Shown: in pieces, positions 57,901-64,000 of the stretch | Position numbering within the stretch: the first letter of the stretch is position 1 | How the letters are laid out: the number at the start of each line of letters is the position of its first letter | NCBI GenBank assembly: GCA_017311185.1 | Contig: JAESUZ010001749.1 | Span: forward strand, 38,870-102,869 | Reading direction: 5' to 3' | Origin: Proteles cristata cristata | Lineage: Eukaryota > Chordata > Mammalia > Carnivora > Hyaenidae | Length of the DNA stretch: 64,000 nt | Program-made: the position numbers and the translations under genes | The notes under the pieces: generated by a model | What the model saw: the letters and a program-made list of their open reading frames with translations, nothing else | Databases searched by the model: none | Told to the model about the DNA's origin: nothing

Positions 57901-59054
57901 ACAAAAAGAGACACATAGACCAATGGAACAGAATTGAGAACTCAGAAGTGGACCCAAAAGTATACAGCCAACTAATCTTTGACAAAGCAGAAAAGAATAT
58001 CCAATGGAAAAAAGATCGCCTTTTTAACAGATGGTGTTGGGAGAATTGGACAGCACCATGCAGAAGAATGAAACTAGATCAATTTCTCACACCGTACACA
58101 AAAATAAACTCAAAATGGATAAAGGACCTGAACGTGAGACAGGAAGCTATCAACACCCTAGAGGAGAAAGCAGGAAACAACCTCCCTGACCTCCATCGCA
58201 GCAACTTCTTACTGGACACATCCCCAAAAACAAGGGAATCAAGAGCAAAAATAAATGATTGTGACCTCATCAAGATTAAAGGCTTCTGCACAGCCAAGGA
58301 AACAGCCCAGAAAATTAATAGGCATTCAATGGAATGGGAAAAGATAGTTGCAAGTGACATATCAGATAAAGGGTTAATATCCAGAATCTATAAGGAACTC
58401 ACCAAACTGCACACCTGAAAAACAAACAACCCAGTGAAGAAATGGGCAGAAGATATGAACAGACACTTCTCCAAAGAGGACATCCAGATGGCCAACAGAC
58501 ACATGAAACGATGCTCAGCATCCCTCCTCATCAGGGAAATACACATCAAAACCACACTGAGATACCACCTCACGCCAGTCAGAGTGGCTAAAATTAGCAA
58601 ATCAGAGAACTCTAGATGTTGGTGAGGATGTGGAGAAATGGGCACCCTCTTACACTGTTAGTGGGAATGTAAACTGGTACAGCCCCTCTGGAAAACAGTG
58701 TGGAGGTTCCTCAGGAAACTAACAACAGAACTCCCCTAGGACCCAGCAATAGCACTGCTAGGAATTTACCCAAGGGATACAGAAATGCTGATGCATAGGA
58801 GCACATGTACCCCAATGTTCATAGCAGCACTCTCCACAATAGCTAAAACATGGAAAGACCCTACGTGTCCATCAACAGATGAATGGATCAAGATGTGGTT
58901 TATCTCTACCATGGAATACTACATGGCAATGAGAAAGAATGAAATCTGGCCATGTGTAGCAACATGGATGGACCTTGAGGGTGTTATGCTGAGCGAAATA
59001 AGTCAGGCAGAGAAGGACAAATATCGTATGTTTGCACGTATAGGAATATTATGA
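54988..59054 (+). pseudogene. L1 ORF2 pseudogene (endonuclease and reverse transcriptase), full span
   Basis: The start ATG at 54,988 is followed by 'MNPTKDTKTLNPHISII' and then the endonuclease motif 'CCLQETH' (about 55,122). A TAA at about 55,166 is the first stop. The SINE at 55,660 splits the endonuclease, whose 'DHNALKL' resumes at 55,915. The reverse transcriptase core is open for 481 codons (56,973-58,418), with FADD at 57,327-57,338 intact and '[13 protein letters not shown]' before it. A TGA at 58,418 (CGA decay) precedes the cysteine-rich C-terminal region. It ends at 59,054 with 'GIL' rather than 'GGLGGT'. Without the SINE it is about 1,280 codons, the normal size. Confidence 0.94.
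55660..55882 (+). mobile_element. CAN-SINE (felid SINEC type) nested in the full-length L1
   Basis: It is complete with intact CpGs. A 12-bp perfect target duplication 'aaaagaatagag' lies at 55,648-55,659 and 55,883-55,894. It inactivates ORF2 within the endonuclease domain. Confidence 0.97.
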
Positions 59055-59248
59055 GGAACTTGACGGAGGAACAAGGGGGAGAAGAAGGGCAGAAATGGTG
59101 GCGGAAAGGGAGACAGGCAAACCATGATAGACTCTTGAATGCTGACAAAAACTGAAGACTGATGAATGTGGAGGGGGATGGGGGTATGGACATGGAGGAG
59201 GACACTTGTGGGGATGAGCACTGAGGGTTATGTGGAAACTAATTTGAC

Positions 59249-59254
59249 AATAAA
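59249..59254 (+). terminator. L1 polyadenylation signal
   Basis: AATAAA lies just before the A-rich tail of the full-length L1. The same AATAAACTATTT end is found at 22,555, 24,255, 26,155 and 33,160. Confidence 0.85.
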
Positions 59255-59287
59255 CTATTTGTAAAAAAATAATAATAATCCTTGAAG

Positions 59288-59387
59288 CCTATTTCCGTCT
59301 GTGACTCCCTCTCTCTCTGACCCTCCCCTGCTCACGCTGTCTCTCTCTCTCTCTCTCTCTCCTATAAATAAATAAAACATTAAAAAA
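59288..59387 (+). mobile_element. 5'-truncated CAN-SINE at the L1 target site
   Basis: Only the SINE 3' part is present ('cctatttccgtctgtgactc', a long (CT)n and 'aaataaataaaacattaaaa'). It is bracketed by 'aataatccttgaa' at 59,274 and 59,388, the same word that flanks the L1 at 52,109. Confidence 0.92.
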
Positions 59388-60224
59388 AATAATCCTTGAA
59401 AATAATTTAAAATGTATAAGAAGCCTGAAGTGTTTGGTGGATAATCAGTGTTTCCTCCTCTTTTTTGACTCACTTATTATTGGGTAAACACAAGTGGGGA
59501 GTACTAATTCATTTCCTAATTATATTGAATAATACGTCATAGGAATCTGTAACCAATTAAATGTCAGGCTATTGTGAGATGGCTTGTTTATGAAGAATCT
59601 TGTAAAACTTAATGCTTATATTATTTAGGGTAATCTTAATTGCTGTAACAACACAACAGCAACAAAACATGAAAGTTCCAATAGTTCAACAAAGTATAAG
59701 TTTATTTTTTATTAATGAAAAAGTAAAATGCAGTTATTATTGGTCAGTGTATAGCGTTCTTCCATATGGCAATACAGGGACCTAGGTACCTTTCTAAGCC
59801 CTTGGAATGCTTTGTATTCACCTCACCGTTTGAAGAACTGAGTGCATCAAAAGCACAAAAGCTGTATCAAAATAGCCTATTTCCAAAGTGAACTACATAT
59901 TTCTGCTGATGTTTCGTTAGTGAAAAGTAGTCATATGGTCACAAAGGAATGCAAAGTTCATGGTAGGGAGATGTATTTGGGTGGACAGCTATTTTTAGGT
60001 GGCAACTCCACACTATGGACATGGGAGAGCATAGACTTTTGGTGAAATATTAGCCATTTCTATTACAGTGTCTTTCACCATGTTTACAGAGTGATTGAAT
60101 GTCTGGGCAGGGTATTATAGCTAATAACTTTTTGGCCCTCACCACCTTCTAGCCCATGCCATTTGTAGTATTCGTTATCTAACATTCATACTTTCACATT
60201 AGATCATCTGTTTTGTGGACTGTG

Positions 60225-60330
60225 TCATGTACAGATTTCTTGTCTCCTCAAACAGATTATAAATTCATCAAGGACAGATAATATGTAGCACAGAATAGGT
60301 GTTAAATGTTACTAAATTCAATTGAATGCT
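60225..60330 (+). repeat. L2/MIR-like 3' tail
   Basis: The order 'aaattcatcaaggacag', 'gtagcacagaataggtgtta', 'attgaatg' matches the common ancient tail '(ctcct)tgaggacag...gcacagtaggtgctcaataa...tgaatg'. Confidence 0.55.
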
Positions 60331-62034
60331 AACACACTTCTGCAAACTCTGTAAGAGCTTTTCTTAATTCTCCACATCAGAATTAAGCTCCTTAGCCTTC
60401 ACTGTTATTCTTCCAACCACTCAGCCACCTTCCTCTCCCCTCACACAGCCTAAATCAACTTAATCAACTCTAAAAATCATAAAAAGCTTAAGGGTCTTGA
60501 AAGTAAGCAAATTAAGATTAGCAAAATTCTTCATATATTTTAATTCAAGGCCTAGATTATAAATTATTCTAAATTTATGTGGAATAGAATCATGTAGATA
60601 ATTCATGGCTAAAAATAAACATCCTGGAAAATAATTGAATAAGAAGAATAGGGACTGAACTTTAGTGACTCCTAAGTCCCCATAATAAAAGTAGATATGG
60701 TGACAGTACTTGTGTATGTTTAAGCAAGGCACATCTTAAGTCACCAAAAACCTGGATAATGACTATAACGTTTGTTCATTCAGAGCCTCAATCCAGGGAA
60801 GTTATTTGTCCTCCAATCCTGAAGTATAATATGCTCAACTTATCCCAGGAAGTCTTAGTTCATGTCTGTTTTAGTGACATAATTATTAATATACACCTTC
60901 CACTCTTAAAAAGTACCCCACACTAAGGACTAAATTATATGTCCATGCTATCCAAACCCCCTAAGTCCTCTTGATACTGCCTCAGAGGCTGCTGAAGCTT
61001 TTCTGAAGCTTTCTAATTTCCTTATTATTGTTATTATTTCACACTTCTTCTCTTTTAGTTGATCTTTTCTGAGGCTACAGTGTTGGCCATTGCGAAGATA
61101 GCTAACAAAATGTGAGCAGCACTACAGCTGATGGCATCTTCATCATGCCAAAGATACAGTTCTAGTCACTGGCTATATTGTCTCCATTTTCAGTGTTCAC
61201 TATTGCAGCAGACCTTGAAGTTGGGAAAGGTTGTCTCTATAACCAATAAATATAATTATTAGCTCATTTTTAGGAGTTCTGTGCACTTGAACAGAGCTAA
61301 CTCAAATATTATTTGAATGGACCACTTATTGTCACATGAAAAAAAATTATCTCTCCCCCATTCATACATAAATCCTTAACAAATGATTCTGTGCTCCTAA
61401 AAATTGAAGATGGTATTTTTCCCTGTTTTGTCAGAATATAAGTCCTAATGCTTTGAGGACTGTAACATTTAGTCCTCAAAATCTGTTCCAACATTTTCCC
61501 CAGAGGGCAAGAGATATATATTCAAACAAGTTCCCTTGATTAGCTCTTTCGTTGTCTCATTGCTGGATAGAGTTGGAATGAAAATTAGAACCCCATTTAG
61601 AAGCAATGTCTTTTTGTGACTACTCTATGATGCCATGGTGTTTTATAAAAATACTTCTTCTGATTCTTTAAGTTAGATTATTTTTATAATTTATATCTGT
61701 TGTTTTTGTTGTTAAGCTTAGTTTTTGTAATATGATGTTAAAATGAAAATATATAAGTCTGAATTTGGGGTTAGGCCTTAAAACGTTTGATACCACATTT
61801 GACAGGTGGAAGTTCACCAGGCAGAATTTATAAAGGTGACTGAATACTGATTTCAATTATCTTAGTTGAATACTCTATTTTCAGCTTATAGTTTGTAGAA
61901 TTTGATAAAAGAGTGGGAGTTTAGGAGTTGATTTTTGGAAAGAGTTGTTGGGTGCACTGAGTACTATTTTCTCAGAATGTGAATAGTGAGAAATGCTCAT
62001 CCCTCATCACAAGTTGAAGAAAAAAGACTCCAAC

Positions 62035-62073
62035 AGAATCATATGGAGAAAAAAAAAAAGAATCATATGGAGA
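62035..62073. repeat. Poly(A) flanked by a perfect 15-bp repeat, no element body
   Basis: 'agaatcatatggaga' occurs at 62,035-62,049 and 62,059-62,073 with only A residues between. The layout is that of a target-site duplication around a poly(A) tail. Confidence 0.8.
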
Positions 62074-63157
62074 GTTTAAAATGTGTTTCCTGTAGTATAT
62101 TGATGCATGGCTCATATCATCTATTCAATCTAAAGGACAAGATTGTTGGCTCTTTGCTCCTAGAGCAGAAAAAAAAAGAAGTCTTTGTATTTCAGTGATG
62201 CCTGCACTCCCAGAATTTGTTGTAACAGAAGATACATGAGTGTATCTTATAAAAAAATATGTAGGCAACACACAACAAAAAGCCAACATGGAGTTCCTTA
62301 GAGCCTGATCAAGAAAGGCCATGGGAAAGATGTACTAAATAGAAGGGTGAATTGTAATATTCTTATGTGATGAAGAATGAACCATAAAGAAAAATCTAGA
62401 GAAGATACATTGATAAGCATGAGGAGAAATGTGAGTTATTTCCAGTGATGAGGTATTCTTTGAAGAAGAAAATAAAGTGTTCCAAGAAAGAATCAAGCTC
62501 AAACATCTACCGAACCCAGGGAATATCTGTTCCTTCTAATAGCAGTATAGTAAATTATCTCCTTTCCTATATTTTTCTCTTCTCATTCTGCTTTTCTCGT
62601 TGTATGAAGAAGTCAAAAAAGTTAACAAGATAGAGGAAGAGATGGAAAATGCAAGATAGATAAGACAGGTCCCCTTTTCTCTTGAAGTTAGTGACCCTAG
62701 CAGCAGGCAAGACTTGGGAAATGAGTGAAGCTTTGAATGCTTTATAGTTTTATTATTACACCACTGAAGATATTAGTTACTGAAATGGCATGTTATTTAC
62801 TTAAAAGTAACTGGAAAATGTATAGAAATGTCCTTCATTTGTGTTCAGGGGCAAGAGAAGGATCATTTCAGAGAATAAATTTAAAGAGGCCATAGGAAAT
62901 TAAAATAAAGCTGTCTTCCGATTATATCTCACAGGCTGTGTTTGATATATGCATTAGCTAAAAGGTAATTATCTCCAAGTTGACTTTATTCATTACTGAA
63001 AAAAAAAAAAGAAATCTATACAGATCTAAAAACTTCTAACGGATTGTGTATGTGGATTTACCTCTACTTTGTTCTCTATCCATTTGTCAGTTGAAAAAAT
63101 ACCTTCTAAACTCTTATAGGAAGTGTTAGAAAGTAGTAGTTAAAAATAACATTGAAC

Positions 63158-63480
63158 ATCAACAATGAAGCGGCAGAAAGAGAAATCAAGAAGCTGATCC
63201 CATTCACAATTGCACAAAAAACCATAAAGTACCTAGGAATAAACTTAACCAAAGATATGAGAGATCTCTAGAATGAAAACTTATGAAGGAAATTGAAGAA
63301 GACACAAAGAAATGGAAAAACATTCCTTACTTGACATATCCCCAAAGGCAAAAGAACCAAGAGCAAAAATGAACTGCTCGAACCTCATAAAGGTAAAAAA
63401 CTTCTGTATGGCGATGGAAAAAATCACCAAAACTAAGAGGCAACTGACGGTGGATAATAAACTATTTTTAGAATGCAAAA
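63158..63480 (+). mobile_element. L1 remnant with two internal deletions, sense
   Basis: Three collinear pieces are fused: an ORF2 thumb region (63,158-63,327), a C-terminal region (63,328-63,449, 'ttacttgacatatccccaaa'), and the L1 terminus ('aataaactatttttagaat'). Several hundred bases are missing at the first junction and about 1 kb at the second, judged against the full-length copies. Confidence 0.85.
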
Positions 63481-63489
63481 TTAAAATTA

Positions 63490-63768
63490 TTTTTAAATTC
63501 CACATGAATGAAATCAGAAAGTATTTGTCTTTCTCTCTGACAGACTTATTTTTCTAAGCATTAAAGTCTCTAACTGTATCCTTACTGCTGAAAATGTTTA
63601 GACTTCATTTTTTATGGCTGAATATTATTTCATTATTCCACATGTTTTTTATCTCTTCATCTATTGGTGGACACATGGGCTGTTCCATAGTTTAACTATT
63701 GTTAATAATGCTGCAATAAACACAGGGAAGTATATATCCCTTCAAATTAGTATTTTTGTATTCTTGTT
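63490..63768 (-). mobile_element. Old carnivore L1 3' fragment, antisense
   Basis: 'aaattccacatgaatgaaat', 'ttgtctttctctctgacaga' and 'tgttccatagtttaactatt' are the old-L1 words in the usual minus-strand order. The younger L1 end at 63,775 interrupts or follows it. Confidence 0.8.
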
Positions 63769-63774
63769 TTTTAA

Positions 63775-64000
63775 AATAGTTTATTGTCAAGTTGGCTTCC
63801 ATATAACACCCAGTGCTCGTCCCCACAAGTGTCTTCCTCCATGCACAACACCCCTTTCCCTGCCCTCCTAACCCCATCAGCCCTCAGTTTGTTCTCAGTA
63901 CTCAAGAGTCTCTCATGGTTTGCCTCCTTCCCTCTCTCCCACTATTTTTCCCCTTTTTCTCCCCCATGGTCCTCCGTTAAGTTCCTCCTAATCCTCCTAT
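63775..64000 (-). mobile_element. Felid L1 3' end, antisense, runs off the window
   Basis: It starts with 'aatagtttattgtcaagttg' (the reverse-complement terminus) and continues through 'ccccacaagtgtcttcctcc' to 'gttcctcctaatcctcctat' at the window edge, where ORF2's last codons begin. Confidence 0.95.

Larger units (their letters stand above)
52121..59268 (+). mobile_element. Full-length felid L1, sense, with nested SINE
   Basis: It has the complete layout: 5'UTR 52,121-54,047, ORF1 54,048-54,941, 46-bp gap, ORF2 54,988-59,054, then a 3'UTR with G-rich tracts and AATAAA at 59,249-59,254 plus an A-rich tail. A SINE at 55,660-55,882 lies in ORF2. Target duplication 'aataatccttgaag' is at 52,109-52,121 and 59,274-59,287, with a third copy at 59,388 beyond a SINE fragment. 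Without the SINE it is about 6.9 kb. Confidence 0.97.
59401..63157. other. Mostly anonymous DNA with weak ancient repeats
   Basis: No gene is recognised. 59,600-60,040 ('gctgtaacaacacaacagca ... ctaggtacctttctaagcc ... gtcatatggtcacaaagg') resembles an ancient interspersed repeat that I cannot name. 60,225-60,330 ('attcatcaaggacag', 'gcacagaataggtgttaaa') fits an L2/MIR-type tail. A poly(A) bracketed by a 15-bp repeat lies at 62,035-62,073. The remainder holds only short chance frames. Confidence 0.5.

Noticed and set aside
56973..58418. The longest open frame of the window (481 codons), as a host gene
   Set aside because: It is L1 ORF2 reverse transcriptase (FADD and neighbouring motifs), inside a full-length L1 and interrupted on both sides.
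1..64000. CRISPR array, prokaryotic operon or phage-like organisation
   Set aside because: No regularly spaced identical repeats, no ribosome-binding-site/operon structure, and pervasive mammalian L1 and SINE content. The DNA is nuclear mammalian.

Overview
This window is a stretch of mammalian nuclear DNA from a carnivore, almost certainly a cat-family species (Felidae). The evidence is 23 tRNA-derived CAN-SINEs with the felid head (GGCGCCTGGGTGGCTCAG), a (CT)n tract and an A-rich tail, plus many LINE-1 (L1) copies of one carnivore lineage whose 3' end carries a G-rich UTR and an AATAAACTATTT signal. I see no host protein-coding gene, no functional RNA gene and no CRISPR array. Every long reading frame I can explain is L1 ORF1 or ORF2, or its complement, and all are broken. 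Adding up the intervals below, roughly two thirds of the window is recognisable transposon; the rest is AT-rich, mostly anonymous DNA.

Layout. 1-3.3 kb: AT-rich DNA with ancient L1 pieces on the + strand. 3.3-8.3 kb: old minus-strand L1s, one split by four SINEs and with an internally deleted 5' end. 8.4-14.0 kb: an old ORF1 scrap, a 5'-truncated younger L1 (+, 8.8-12.8 kb) and an orphan L1 5'UTR on the minus strand. 14-30 kb: mostly anonymous DNA with short L1 3' ends, SINEs and ancient repeats. 30.6-45.6 kb: a nested L1 pile, made of an old minus L1 interrupted by a + L1 (itself carrying a SINE) and four other SINEs, then a full-length minus L1 (37.9-44.5 kb), then the 5' part of another minus L1 whose 5'UTR intron is missing. 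45.6-52.1 kb: anonymous DNA, SINEs and L1 scraps. 52.1-59.3 kb: a full-length + L1 with complete architecture (5'UTR, ORF1, ORF2, 3'UTR), a nested SINE, and its target site present three times. 59.4-64 kb: anonymous DNA, an L2/MIR-like tail, a heavily deleted L1 and an L1 3' end running off the window.

How the parts work together: L1 ORF1p and ORF2p copy L1 RNA by target-primed reverse transcription and also mobilise SINE RNAs. Target-site duplications, A-tails, 5' truncations, nested insertions, candidate 3' transductions and a poly(A)-only insertion are readable here as products of that machinery. The most notable observation is the L1 segment at 44,497-45,557, whose 5'UTR lacks precisely the stretch between a GTGAGT donor and a TTTTCCAG acceptor that are both still present in the two full-length L1s nearby. 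This is direct sequence evidence for a spliced, re-integrated L1 in this lineage. A second notable point is an ATG-initiated antisense ORF of 191 codons in the full-length L1 5'UTR.
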